DNA of 64,000 nucleotides from Spirabiliibacterium pneumoniae (lineage in GTDB: Bacteria; Pseudomonadota; Gammaproteobacteria; Enterobacterales; Pasteurellaceae). Where the stretch lies: positions 62,001-126,000 of the forward strand of contig NZ_JABMII010000008.1 of NCBI RefSeq assembly GCF_014884995.1, written 5' to 3'. Under the pieces are notes generated by a model. It had not been told where the DNA came from. It worked only from the letters and a program-made list of their open reading frames with translations, and searched no databases. A program made the position numbers and the translations under genes. Shown here one piece after another: positions 30,444 through 38,414 of this stretch (position 1 is the first letter of the stretch; every line of letters starts with the position of its first letter).

Positions 30444-31412
30444 ATGAAGTTACAACAATTACGCTATTTAGTTGAAATAGCAGAGCAAAATCTTAATATT
30501 ACAGATGCCGCCGAGGCGCTTTATACTTCACAGCCAGGTATCAGTAAGCAAGTGCGCTTGCTTGAGCAAGAGCTGGGGCTGGAGATTTTTGAGCGCAATG
30601 GCAAACACATTAAAAGCATTACGCCGCAAGGGGAGATGATTATCCAAATTGCGCGTGAATTGCTTGCCAAGGCGGAAAATATCAAATCCATTGCTCAAGA
30701 GTTCAACCGCCCTGATCATGGTTTATTACGCATTGCGACCACCAACACACAAGCACGCTATGTGTTGCCTGAGGTGGTCAAACGGTTTGTTAAGCGCTAT
30801 CCAAATGTAAGTTTGCAAATCAATCAAGGCACGCCTGCTCAAATGGCAGAGCAGTTAGCGTCAGGCTGTGTGGACATGGCGATTATCACTGAAGGGCATA
30901 ATCTGTTTGAAGATATGGCGTTATTGCCCTGTTATCACTGGAATCGCTCAGTCATCGTGCCTGCTGGGCATCCGTTAATTGAGCAAGAATTGAGTATTGA
31001 AACATTAGGGCAGTATCCGCTTGTGACCTATACTTTTGGGTTTATGGGGGCATCTGACTTAGCGAAAGCCTTTAATCATAAGGGCATTATGCCACACATT
31101 GCGTTTACCGCAACCGATGCTGATGTGTTGAAAACATATGTGCGGCTTGGTCTTGGTGTGGGCATTATTGCTTCAATGGCACATACGCCTGCAGATAGTG
31201 ATTTAATTGCACTCGACGCTGCCCATTTATTTCATTACAGCAGCACGCATATCGCATTTAAACGTGGCACATTTTTACGCCAATATATGTATGACTTCAT
31301 CGAATTTTTCGCACCGCACTTAACCAAAAGTGCGGTTGAAAAAGCGGAATTACTCAACAACAATCACGCAATCGATCAATTTTTCTCTCATATCAAACTC
31401 GCCCATCGCTAA
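30444..31412 (+). CDS. cysB: LysR-type regulator CysB
   Basis: A 322-aa LysR-family transcription factor that activates cysteine/sulfate-assimilation genes with N-acetylserine as inducer. The N-terminal winged helix reads NITDAAEALYTSQPGISKQ; the C-terminal sensing domain has the CysB-type TPAQMAEQLASGCVDMAIITEG segment (for example QLASGCVDMAIITE). Length matches E. coli CysB (324 aa). It ends immediately before the terminus region. Confidence 0.93.
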   Translation: MKLQQLRYLVEIAEQNLNITDAAEALYTSQPGISKQVRLLEQELGLEIFERNGKHIKSITPQGEMIIQIARELLAKAENIKSIAQEFNRPDHGLLRIATTNTQARYVLPEVVKRFVKRYPNVSLQINQGTPAQMAEQLASGCVDMAIITEGHNLFEDMALLPCYHWNRSVIVPAGHPLIEQELSIETLGQYPLVTYTFGFMGASDLAKAFNHKGIMPHIAFTATDADVLKTYVRLGLGVGIIASMAHTPADSDLIALDAAHLFHYSSTHIAFKRGTFLRQYMYDFIEFFAPHLTKSAVEKAELLNNNHAIDQFFSHIKLAHR

Positions 31413-31427
31413 TTTCTAGCAAATACT

Positions 31428-31455
31428 AAAGTGCGGTCTAACCGCACTTTTTTTT
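31428..31455 (+). terminator. cysB terminator (inverted uptake signals)
   Basis: AAAGTGCGGT and ACCGCACTTT form a 10-bp stem with a 3-nt loop, followed by a T-run, 15 bp after the cysB stop. Confidence 0.8.
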
Positions 31456-31641
31456 GCATTCAATTTTAAAAATAGTGCAATAAAGCCTACTTAACACTGT
31501 TATTTTTTAAATATGCACATCGCAGCATCGCATTTTTACAATGTGCTGATAAATATCAGTGACACTGTATAACTTCTGTATTTCATTTGGATAAAAGTGA
31601 CAAAAACTGCAAAATAACAGACACAGTGTGAATAGCACACT

Positions 31642-31650
31642 TGTGGATAA
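31642..31650 (-). promoter_or_regulatory. DnaA-box-like 9-mer
   Basis: TTATCCACA (minus strand) is an exact match to the consensus DnaA box. It lies 46 bp from the dif site. A single box; its function is unknown and it could be chance. Confidence 0.45.
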
Positions 31651-31695
31651 CCCTGTGATTTTATTATATCGTAGTATCTGCTCACCTTATCACTA

Positions 31696-31723
31696 ATTGC
31701 GCATAATGTATATTATGTTAAAT
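31696..31723 (+). other. dif: dif: XerCD recombination site of the chromosome terminus
   Basis: A 28-bp site that matches E. coli dif at 26 of 28 positions by direct comparison from memory (only the first two bases differ). The XerC arm ends GCGCATAA, the central 6 bp are TGTATA and the XerD arm is TTATGTTAAAT. XerC and XerD resolve chromosome dimers here under FtsK control. It lies in a 720-bp gene-free gap. Three KOPS-like octamers (22394 and 30112 on plus, 38381-38388 on minus) all point towards it. Confidence 0.92.
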
Positions 31724-31977
31724 GTAATAATTATAAATGTCACTTTTTAATCTCATGCAGTGCTCTATTCACAGTTGTTTTCAGGAATAGAAAATAAATA
31801 CGATTGATTCATTGGTTGGCAATATTCTGTGACTGTGTCACATTTAATCGGTGGTGATATAACAAACACCGCGGCGTTTTAAAAAACGTGCGTAGGTAAA
31901 ATCTGAGCATTTTTAGCTACTGTGATACACCAGATTTTAAAATTTGCACATCAAATTGCACTTTGCTTTTTAGAAGT

Positions 31978-32000
31978 GAAATGATAATAGTTGTTATTTC
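31978..32000 (+). promoter_or_regulatory. Fur-box-like element upstream of the ferritins
   Basis: An imperfect palindrome with the core AATGATAATAGTTGTTATT, close to the Fur consensus GATAATGATAATCATTATC. Its centre is about 80 bp upstream of the predicted transcription start near 32068. That remote position resembles E. coli ftnA, where iron-Fur activates from an upstream site, rather than simple repression. Confidence 0.6.
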
Positions 32001-32033
32001 TTTATTTTTTAACAACTTACGAACAAGTTTGGC

Positions 32034-32061
32034 TTGCTTTTATACAAAAAGACGGTATGAT
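32034..32061 (+). promoter_or_regulatory. Predicted sigma-70 promoter of the ferritin operon
   Basis: TTGCTT (32034-32039) and TATGAT (32056-32061) with a 16-bp spacer. Transcription should begin near 32068, just before the leader inverted repeat. Confidence 0.55.
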
Positions 32062-32071
32062 TAGGCTATCG

Positions 32072-32122
32072 CTATTAAAAAACGCATTTTAATAGTCCAA
32101 ATCGAAATAATTTCTATTAAAA
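32072..32122 (+). promoter_or_regulatory. Three-segment leader switch before the first ferritin gene
   Basis: CTATTAAAA occurs at 32072-32080 and again at 32114-32122, and its exact complement TTTTAATAG lies between them at 32087-32095. The middle arm can pair with either copy; the second copy runs directly into the ribosome-binding purines AAGGAT. So one fold leaves the ribosome site open and the other covers it. Confidence 0.5.
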
Positions 32123-32132
32123 GGATATCAAT

Positions 32133-32618
32133 ATGTTAAATTGTAAAATTATTGATAAATTAAACGAACAGATTAATTTAGAATTCTACTCTTCTAACCT
32201 GTATCTTCAAATGAGTGCGTGGTGTGCGCAGAAAGGGTTTGAAGGTGCTGCTGCATTTTTGTTAAAACACGCTGATGAAGAAATGCTACATATGCAAAAG
32301 CTGTTTCAGTATTTAAATGACACAGGGAATATGCCAGTGTTAGGCGAGATTGAAGCGCCAAAAAAAGATTTTGCCTCTCTTAAAGAAGTGTTTGAATTGA
32401 CACTGGAGCATGAAAAACATATCACCAAAAAAATCAATGAATTGGTTGAAGTGACCTTTGAATGCAACGATCAATCCAGCTTCCATTTCTTGCAATGGTA
32501 TGTGGCAGAACAGCATGAAGAAGAAAAATTGTTCGGCAGCATCATTGATAAATTCAATTTGTTAGGCGACAGCGGTTTATCGCTCTATTTCATCGATAAA
32601 GAATTGGCAGCATTGTAA
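32133..32618 (+). CDS. ftnA: Bacterial non-haem ferritin, first copy
   Basis: A 161-aa ferritin subunit that oxidises Fe(II) and stores iron in a 24-mer shell. The di-iron ligands are visible: Glu17 in NLEFYSS, Glu50/His53 in ADEEMLHM, Glu94 in LEHEKH, and Glu/Gln residues in [12 protein letters not shown]. It shares most of its sequence with the next gene. An AAGGAT ribosome site precedes it. First gene of a two-ferritin operon. Confidence 0.95.
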   Translation: MLNCKIIDKLNEQINLEFYSSNLYLQMSAWCAQKGFEGAAAFLLKHADEEMLHMQKLFQYLNDTGNMPVLGEIEAPKKDFASLKEVFELTLEHEKHITKKINELVEVTFECNDQSSFHFLQWYVAEQHEEEKLFGSIIDKFNLLGDSGLSLYFIDKELAAL

Positions 32619-32628
32619 GGGGAAAGAT

Positions 32629-33141
32629 ATGTTATCACAAAATATTATTAACGATTTAAATGAACAACTTAATCTTGAGTTTTATTCTTCAAACCTTTAT
32701 TTGCAAATGAGTGCGTGGTGTGAAAAGCAAGGCTACCCAGGCGCCGCAAAATTTTTACTTGCTCACGCCGATGAAGAAATGCAACACATGCGTCGCTTAT
32801 TCACCTATTTGACAGAGACAGGGGCATTGGCGGTGATCGGCAAAATTGAAGCACCAGCTCATGAGTTTGAATCTCTAAAACAAGTGTTTGAATTGACCTA
32901 TAAGCATGAGAAATTAGTGACATCGCAAATCAATGAATTGGTGGATATTACCTTTAGTGAGAAAGATTTTTCTTCTTTCAACTTCTTACAATGGTATGTG
33001 GCTGAACAACACGAAGAAGAAAAACTATTCACCTCTATTTTAGATAAATTCAACCTTGTGGGTACTGATGGCCGTGGGCTTTATCACATTGATAATGAAC
33101 TGGCTAAATTGGCGGGCGGAGAGGCTGCTACTCAAGGCTAA
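32629..33141 (+). CDS. Bacterial non-haem ferritin, second copy
   Basis: A 170-aa paralogue of the preceding ferritin with the same ligand set ([32 protein letters not shown]) and a slightly longer C-terminus (AGGEAATQG). It begins 10 bp after the first gene behind GGGGAAAG, so both are co-translated from one mRNA. The two subunits may form mixed shells, as proposed for tandem ferritins in Haemophilus. Confidence 0.94.
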   Translation: MLSQNIINDLNEQLNLEFYSSNLYLQMSAWCEKQGYPGAAKFLLAHADEEMQHMRRLFTYLTETGALAVIGKIEAPAHEFESLKQVFELTYKHEKLVTSQINELVDITFSEKDFSSFNFLQWYVAEQHEEEKLFTSILDKFNLVGTDGRGLYHIDNELAKLAGGEAATQG

Positions 33142-33161
33142 TTTGTTACCCTGTCACGAAG

Positions 33162-33183
33162 GTCGCCGATTGGCGACTTTTTT
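33162..33183 (+). terminator. Ferritin operon terminator
   Basis: GTCGCC / GGCGAC stem with a GATT loop followed by six T residues, 20 bp after the second ferritin stop. Confidence 0.85.
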
Positions 33184-33184
33184 A

Positions 33185-33322
33185 TTACTCACTCTGCTCT
33201 GTCTGCACCGCACTTTGAGTATATGGATTGTGATAAGTGCGGTATAAAAATGCACTGATTAAAATCAGCAACGCAATAACAATTTGAATAATGCGGGCTT
33301 TCGTCAGTTTTTGCACGGGCAT
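33185..33322 (-). CDS. 45-aa single-span membrane protein divergent from fnr
   Basis: A short gene with a good ribosome site (AAAAGGATACACC before ATG at 33322). It encodes MPVQKLTKARIIQIVIALLI... with a basic N-terminus, one membrane span (about residues 11-27) and a short polar tail ending EQSE. This pattern is typical of real small inner-membrane proteins. It faces fnr across 77 bp and ends right against the ferritin terminator. One uptake signal falls inside the 3' half. I do not recognise a family; no function is assigned. Confidence 0.6.
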   Translation of the reverse strand: MPVQKLTKARIIQIVIALLILISAFLYRTYHNPYTQSAVQTEQSE

Positions 33323-33359
33323 GGTGTATCCTTTTCTTTTCTCACTGGCAAAATAATGC

Positions 33360-33381
33360 TAGAATTATTGAGTTAGATCAA
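33360..33381 (+). promoter_or_regulatory. fnr promoter with overlapping FNR-like site
   Basis: TAGAAT at 33360-33365 forms a -10 element. TTGAGTTAGATCAA (33368-33381) is one base off the FNR consensus TTGAT-N4-ATCAA and falls over the predicted start of transcription. That position fits negative autoregulation, as in E. coli fnr. Confidence 0.65.
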
Positions 33382-33399
33382 TTTTTATAAGGGATTTTT

Positions 33400-34152
33400 A
33401 TGGCTCCAATCATCTCAGGTATTCGCGTACAGTCTGGTGGTTGTGCAATTCATTGTCAGGAATGCAGCATTAGCACGCTGTGCATTCCCTTTACGCTGAA
33501 TAATCAAGAATTGGATCAGCTTGATAATATTATAGAACGAAAAAAGCCCATTCAGAAATCACAAATTCTGTTTAAAGCGGGTGATCCGCTGCGCTCATTA
33601 TATGCTATTCGCTCTGGTACAATCAAAACTTACACCATCAGCGAAACAGGTCAAGAACAAATCACTTCATTTCATTTACCAGGCGATTTAGTCGGCTTTG
33701 ATGCGATTACGGATATGCGCCACCCGAGCTTTGCGCAAGCCTTAGAAACGGCGATGGTGTGTGAAATTCCGTTTGATATTTTAGATGATTTGGCGGGAAA
33801 AATGCCGAAATTGCGCCAGCAAATCATGCGCTTGATGAGCAGCGAAATTAAAAGCGATCAGGAAATGATTTTACTGCTGTCGAAAATGAATGCGGAAGAG
33901 CGCTTAGCGGCGTTTATCAATAATCTTTCTGTGCGCTATTCGGCTCGCGGCTTCTCTGCTCGTGAATTTGGGTTAACCATGACCCGTGGCGATATTGCTA
34001 ATTATCTTGGCTTGACGGTGGAGACCATTAGCCGGCTTTTAGGGCGGTTTAAAAAGAGCGGTATTTTGTCGGTGCAAGGCAAATTTATCACTATTAATGA
34101 TATGGAAAAGCTCAAAACCATGGCCGATGCCACAAAATGTAAAGGAAAATAA
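33400..34152 (+). CDS. fnr: Anaerobic regulator FNR
   Basis: A 250-aa CRP/FNR-family oxygen sensor. The [4Fe-4S] ligands are present: Cys19, Cys22 and Cys28 in the N-terminal [14 protein letters not shown] cluster and an internal Cys in MVCEIPF. The helix-turn-helix includes [14 protein letters not shown], with the FNR recognition residues E..SR. Length matches E. coli FNR (250 aa). It is followed by uspE, the conserved fnr-uspE pair. Confidence 0.97.
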   Translation: MAPIISGIRVQSGGCAIHCQECSISTLCIPFTLNNQELDQLDNIIERKKPIQKSQILFKAGDPLRSLYAIRSGTIKTYTISETGQEQITSFHLPGDLVGFDAITDMRHPSFAQALETAMVCEIPFDILDDLAGKMPKLRQQIMRLMSSEIKSDQEMILLLSKMNAEERLAAFINNLSVRYSARGFSAREFGLTMTRGDIANYLGLTVETISRLLGRFKKSGILSVQGKFITINDMEKLKTMADATKCKGK

Positions 34153-34235
34153 CAGCCTAGCCACTAAAATTGTTGTTGTTTAAGTGATTTTACTCTATTC
34201 TATAAGGAGTATTCCTTATCTTAGAGGTTTAACCC

Positions 34236-35177
34236 ATGCGTTTTAACAACATTTTAGTGGTTATTGACCCCACTTCAGACACTCAACCTAGCCTTTCTCG
34301 CGCATTGCACCTTGCGCAACAGCTTGAAAAAGCTAATGAATCTGTAAAGCTAACGCTTTTTCTTTCTTTGTATGACTTCTCGTTTGAAATGAGTGCGATG
34401 CTCTCTTCTGAGGAGCGTGAAAGCATGCACCAAGGCGTGATTAGTCAGAAAAAGGCTTGGCTTGAGCAGCTTATCGCCAGCCAAATTCCTGCGCAGTCAA
34501 CGATTCAAACTGATACTGCTGTGATGTGGAAATCTCGCGATTATGAAGCGATTATTGAACAAGTTGAATTAGGTCAGCATGATTTGGTGGTTAAAGAAGC
34601 TAAACCTGCCGAAGGGTTAGACGCATTGATTTTTACTCCAACCGATTGGCAGTTGCTGCGTAAATGTGCCTGCCCTATTTTAATGGTGAAAGAACACGAA
34701 TGGCAAAGCGAAGGGCGCATTTTGGTAGCAGTGAATGTGTCTGACGATGAGGCCTATCACGATGTGTTAAATAAAAAATTGGTCACATCGAGTCGTGATC
34801 TGGCTTCGGTTTTGAGTGCTGGACGTATTCATCTTGTTTCAGCCTACCCGACTACGCCAGTCAATATGGCTATTGATTTGCCTGAATTTAACCCAAATGC
34901 CTACACTGACAGTGTGCGTGGACAGCATTTAATCAATATGAAGGCACTGCGTCAGCATTTCCATATTGATGAAGACCATACCCATGTGGAAGAAGGTTTA
35001 CCTGAAGAGGTCATTCCACAAGTGGCTGAAGAAATTAAAGCTGAACTTGTCGTGCTTGGTACCATTGGGCGCACGGGGCTTTCAGCTGCCTTTTTGGGGA
35101 ACACCGCTGAACACGTGATTGGGCGCCTAAATTGTGATGTATTAGCAATTAAGCCTGATCCAGAAACTGAAGCATAA
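34236..35177 (+). CDS. uspE: Universal stress protein UspE
   Basis: A 313-aa protein of two tandem USP domains (E. coli UspE is 316 aa). The first begins MRFNNILVVIDPTSDTQ; the second ends with the ATP-type loop GTIGRTGLSAAFLGNTAEHV. UspE supports stress resistance and aggregation in E. coli. The ATG is preceded by AGAGG. It ends with a good terminator. Confidence 0.93.
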   Translation: MRFNNILVVIDPTSDTQPSLSRALHLAQQLEKANESVKLTLFLSLYDFSFEMSAMLSSEERESMHQGVISQKKAWLEQLIASQIPAQSTIQTDTAVMWKSRDYEAIIEQVELGQHDLVVKEAKPAEGLDALIFTPTDWQLLRKCACPILMVKEHEWQSEGRILVAVNVSDDEAYHDVLNKKLVTSSRDLASVLSAGRIHLVSAYPTTPVNMAIDLPEFNPNAYTDSVRGQHLINMKALRQHFHIDEDHTHVEEGLPEEVIPQVAEEIKAELVVLGTIGRTGLSAAFLGNTAEHVIGRLNCDVLAIKPDPETEA

Positions 35178-35181
35178 AATG

Positions 35182-35206
35182 AAAGCCACCCAATCGGTGG
35201 CTTTTT
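35182..35206 (+). terminator. uspE terminator
   Basis: AAAGCCACC / GGTGGCTTT stem with a 5-nt loop and a T-run, just after the uspE stop. Confidence 0.85.
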
Positions 35207-35241
35207 GTTATGTGACCGCACTTTTATCATACAGCTTTTGC

Positions 35242-35679
35242 TTAGCGCATCATCAACACTGGGCGGTGGCTATAACGCGCAACTTTTACGGTATCTGAGC
35301 TTAAGCCCTCTTTTTTCTGCTGTTGGCGTGCCTTTTGGGTGGCCATCATCATAATCAAATCCACATCTTTTTCTTCTGCGATGCGGTTGACTTCTTCATA
35401 TACCGTGCCATAAGCGACAATATGCTGCACTTTTTTGCCTTCGGGGAAGATATTTTTGGTGAATTCATGCAGCTTTTTGTTAGCCTCTGCCAGCACATCT
35501 TTATCGAAATTTTTTGGCAAAAATGACGACACAATGCTATTTGTTGGCGCAGGCACAATGCCCGCAACACGATAGATTGTCTTTTCTTGATGCTCGGTCA
35601 TATCAAGTGCGGTTTGAATGAGGCGCTTGGCCTCACTCAGATGGCTTAAATCAATGACCACTAAGATATTATTAAACAT
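35242..35679 (-). CDS. UspA-family protein linked to the TRAP transporter
   Basis: A 145-aa single-domain universal stress protein starting MFNNILVVIDLSHLSEAK. Its ATG overlaps the end of the TRAP permease gene by 8 bases, so the two are probably translationally coupled. This mirrors TeaD, the USP protein encoded with the Halomonas TeaABC TRAP transporter, which binds ATP and modulates uptake. The canonical G-2x-G-9x-G-(S/T) ATP loop is not evident near the C-terminus. A regulatory role for the transporter is inferred. Confidence 0.85.
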   Translation of the reverse strand: MFNNILVVIDLSHLSEAKRLIQTALDMTEHQEKTIYRVAGIVPAPTNSIVSSFLPKNFDKDVLAEANKKLHEFTKNIFPEGKKVQHIVAYGTVYEEVNRIAEEKDVDLIMMMATQKARQQQKKEGLSSDTVKVARYSHRPVLMMR

Positions 35680-38338
35680 TTACAGCTCCCTGTTGTTGGC
35701 GCAGCCGACGGCGGCGCTGATTCAATCCAAGCCCAACCAGTACTGCCAACGCTGGGACAAAGACCAGTTCTTTTGGCAAGGTGTCATGGCGTGGCAAGGC
35801 GACATACAAAATTGTTTGATCCCAGTTTAGGCCTGCTTTAGCGGCAGGTGATCCTAACTCGGCGTTATCAATAATAATTTTGTGGATTTGTTCGCCTTCA
35901 ACTTCAATAGTTTCCCCTGTGTCAAGCAAGGTTAAGCCGAGGTCTTTAAGGCGGGTTTCACCATCTTGCCCTTCAGGCACTTTCAACTCGGTATAAAACT
36001 CAACTGGTGAGCCATATTGATTGATGCCTGCCACTTTCAAAGTGAACGGCTCGCCCACTGGTGCTTTTCCCAACTCTTCCACTAAGTGACTTGGTTGCAC
36101 ATGGCGGTCGGTTGGTGAGATATATTCCATAAAAAAGCCTGGGCGGAATAGTGCAAAGGAAATCAACAATAAAAGTGCGGTTTCCCACCATTTATTGTGA
36201 TCAAAGAAATAGCGCATTGAGGCTGCCGTGAATGCCAATATAGCAATCGTGGCGACCACGAACACCATTATCCCCTTCCAGATATCTACATCAATCAACA
36301 ACAAATCGGTGTTGAAAATAAACAAAAACGGCAAAAGTGCGGTTCGCAGGCTGTAGCCAAAGGCAATTAGCCCTGTTTGAATTGGTTTACCGCCCGACAC
36401 CGCGGCAGCTGCAAACGACGCTAAACCAACAGGTGGTGTGACGTCTGCCATAATGCCGAAATAGAACACAAATAAGTGAACAGCAATTAATGGCACAATT
36501 AAACCGTTTTGACGACCAACTTCCACAATCACAGTGGCCATCAATGACGACACCACGATATAGTTGGCTGTGGTTGGCAAGCCCATGCCTAAAATTAAGC
36601 TAAACATCGCCACCAAAATCAGCATTAATAAAATGTTACCCATCGATAAGAATTCGATAATGCTAGAAAGCTGCACGCCGAAACCTGTAAGTGATACCAC
36701 GCCCACGATAATGCCAGCGGTCGCAGTGGCAATGCCGATGCCGATCATATTGCGCGCGCCACCTTCAAGCCCTGTGACTAAGTCTTCAAAGCCTGCTTTA
36801 AATGCGTTGCCAATATCATTTTGCTTGCGGTAAAGCTGTAAGATTGGGCGCTGGGTGAGCAAAATAAAGCACAGCGCTAAACTGCCCCAAAAAGCTGACA
36901 GCCCAGGAGACATCCGTTCAATCATCAAACACCAAATCAAAATCACCACTGGCAGCAAAAAGTGCAAGCCAGCATTCACGGTTGGCTTCACCGACGGTAA
37001 TTTCACAACTGGCGATTCAGGGTCGTCAATTTCCAAATCTTTAAAGCGTGAAACACGTTTAAGTAGTAGGAAATAGACTATCCCAACAATCACGGAAACA
37101 ATGGCAAATGCGTGGCTTGGCGCAACGACTTTGATCCATCCTAAACTGTATTTAATCACGAAATAAAGTAAACAAATCGAGATAAACGTGCACAATGCGC
37201 GCAAAATGGTGATCATCAATGGTGACGGCGCATCAGAGCGCTCAAGGCCCTGCAAATTCATTTTGCAGGCTTCTAAATGCACGATATAAACCAATGCGAT
37301 GTAAGAAATTACCGCAGGTAAAAAGGCATGCGTGATGAGTTCGTTATACGGCATATTGACGTATTCAATCATCAAAAACGCCGCTGCGCCCATCACAGGT
37401 GGCATAATTTGCCCGTTCACAGATGACGCTACCTCAACGGCGCCAGCCTTTTCAGACGAAAAGCCTACTCGTTTCATCATTGGAATGGTAAATGTACCAG
37501 TAGTTACTACGTTGGCAATGGATGAACCTGAAATCAATCCCGTCAAACCTGATGCCACCACCGCCGCTTTGGCTGGGCCACCTTTAAAATGCCCAAGATA
37601 AGCAAAGGCGGTCTTGATAAAATAATTTCCTGCCCCTGCTTTTTCTAGCAATGCACCAAATAACACGAACAAGAACACATATTTGGTGGAAACGCCTAAC
37701 GCAACACCAAACACGCCTTCAGTGGTAACCCATTGTTGGTTGATGATGTGCTCCATCGTACCGGTGCGATGACTCACAATCCAGTCACCGGGGAAGAATT
37801 GCCCAACATAATTGTATAGTAAAAATACGGTTGCAATAATTACCAACGGCAGGCCGAGACTACGTCGTGTTGCTTCAAGTAACAAAATAATACCAACCAC
37901 ACCCACGATAATATCTTGTGTATTTGGTGCGCCAAAACGGGTGATAAGGCTTTCATAGAAAAAGAGATAATATGCGGCACAAAAAGCCGCCACAAAGGCA
38001 AAAATCCAGTCGATCAGTGGCACGCGATGAATCGGTGATGATTTAAATGCTGGGTACGACAGATAAGCCAAAAAGAGCGCAAACGCCAAGTGAATGGAGC
38101 GTGCTTTGGTGTCGTCAAACACCACGTTAATTGAACCTAGACCAATGGATCGCAAAAATTCCTGAAATACAAATGGCAGAGGTGAAGCGTAGTAAATTTG
38201 AAATAACGACCACGCAATCGCAACGCCAATAATCAGTTTTTTAGTAAAACCGTATGGGTTTCGTCCGCCTGTATCATTGGCGGCGACCATATCTTGCAAA
38301 TCATCTTGATCTAGGGCCGTATTTTTTATATCAGACAT
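35672..38338 (-). CDS. TRAP transporter fused small and large permease (TAXI type, DUF3394 tail)
   Basis: An 888-aa inner-membrane protein combining the small (DctQ-like, N-terminal) and large (DctM-like) TRAP permease parts, as is usual for TAXI systems. There are many hydrophobic spans. The DctM signature GSSIANVVTTGTFTIPMM is visible near residue 280 and a second, related GLPTTANYIVVSSLMA lies near residue 590. After the last membrane span a soluble C-terminal region (about 150 aa) carries a PDZ-like AELGSPAAKAGLNWDQ, resembling DUF3394. The substrate is unknown; TAXI systems often import organic acids such as glutamate or 2-oxoglutarate. Confidence 0.9.
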   Translation of the reverse strand: MSDIKNTALDQDDLQDMVAANDTGGRNPYGFTKKLIIGVAIAWSLFQIYYASPLPFVFQEFLRSIGLGSINVVFDDTKARSIHLAFALFLAYLSYPAFKSSPIHRVPLIDWIFAFVAAFCAAYYLFFYESLITRFGAPNTQDIIVGVVGIILLLEATRRSLGLPLVIIATVFLLYNYVGQFFPGDWIVSHRTGTMEHIINQQWVTTEGVFGVALGVSTKYVFLFVLFGALLEKAGAGNYFIKTAFAYLGHFKGGPAKAAVVASGLTGLISGSSIANVVTTGTFTIPMMKRVGFSSEKAGAVEVASSVNGQIMPPVMGAAAFLMIEYVNMPYNELITHAFLPAVISYIALVYIVHLEACKMNLQGLERSDAPSPLMITILRALCTFISICLLYFVIKYSLGWIKVVAPSHAFAIVSVIVGIVYFLLLKRVSRFKDLEIDDPESPVVKLPSVKPTVNAGLHFLLPVVILIWCLMIERMSPGLSAFWGSLALCFILLTQRPILQLYRKQNDIGNAFKAGFEDLVTGLEGGARNMIGIGIATATAGIIVGVVSLTGFGVQLSSIIEFLSMGNILLMLILVAMFSLILGMGLPTTANYIVVSSLMATVIVEVGRQNGLIVPLIAVHLFVFYFGIMADVTPPVGLASFAAAAVSGGKPIQTGLIAFGYSLRTALLPFLFIFNTDLLLIDVDIWKGIMVFVVATIAILAFTAASMRYFFDHNKWWETALLLLISFALFRPGFFMEYISPTDRHVQPSHLVEELGKAPVGEPFTLKVAGINQYGSPVEFYTELKVPEGQDGETRLKDLGLTLLDTGETIEVEGEQIHKIIIDNAELGSPAAKAGLNWDQTILYVALPRHDTLPKELVFVPALAVLVGLGLNQRRRRLRQQQGAVNV

Positions 38339-38362
38339 ACTTAATCCCTATATAATATGACA

Positions 38363-38388
38363 CGAAAAGGCAGGGGAACCCCCTGCCC
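38363..38388 (-). terminator. Attenuating hairpin between TRAP binding protein and permease genes
   Basis: GGCAGGGG / CCCCTGCC forms an 8-bp GC-rich stem with a 3-nt loop and a TTTT on the minus strand, in the 76-bp gap after the binding-protein gene. It probably lowers permease expression relative to the binding protein or protects the upstream mRNA end. CCCTGCCC (38381-38388) also reads as a KOPS octamer on the minus strand. Confidence 0.7.
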
Positions 38389-38414
38389 TAAGAAAAGCAA
38401 AAGTGCGGTTTGGA

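Larger units (their letters stand above)
31456..32132. other. Gene-free terminus region and ferritin promoter region
   Basis: About 680 bp with no supportable gene. From left to right it contains a DnaA-box match, dif, an inverted repeat TGTGACTGTGTCACA (31828-31842), the Fur-box-like element, a promoter and the ferritin leader. It is AT-rich. After the terminator at 31428-31455 it contains no intact uptake signal. Confidence 0.7.

Noticed and set aside
31400-32132. A replication origin (because of the DnaA-box match)
   Set aside because: Only one box was seen, there are no dnaA, gidA or other origin genes nearby, and dif indicates the opposite end of the chromosome.
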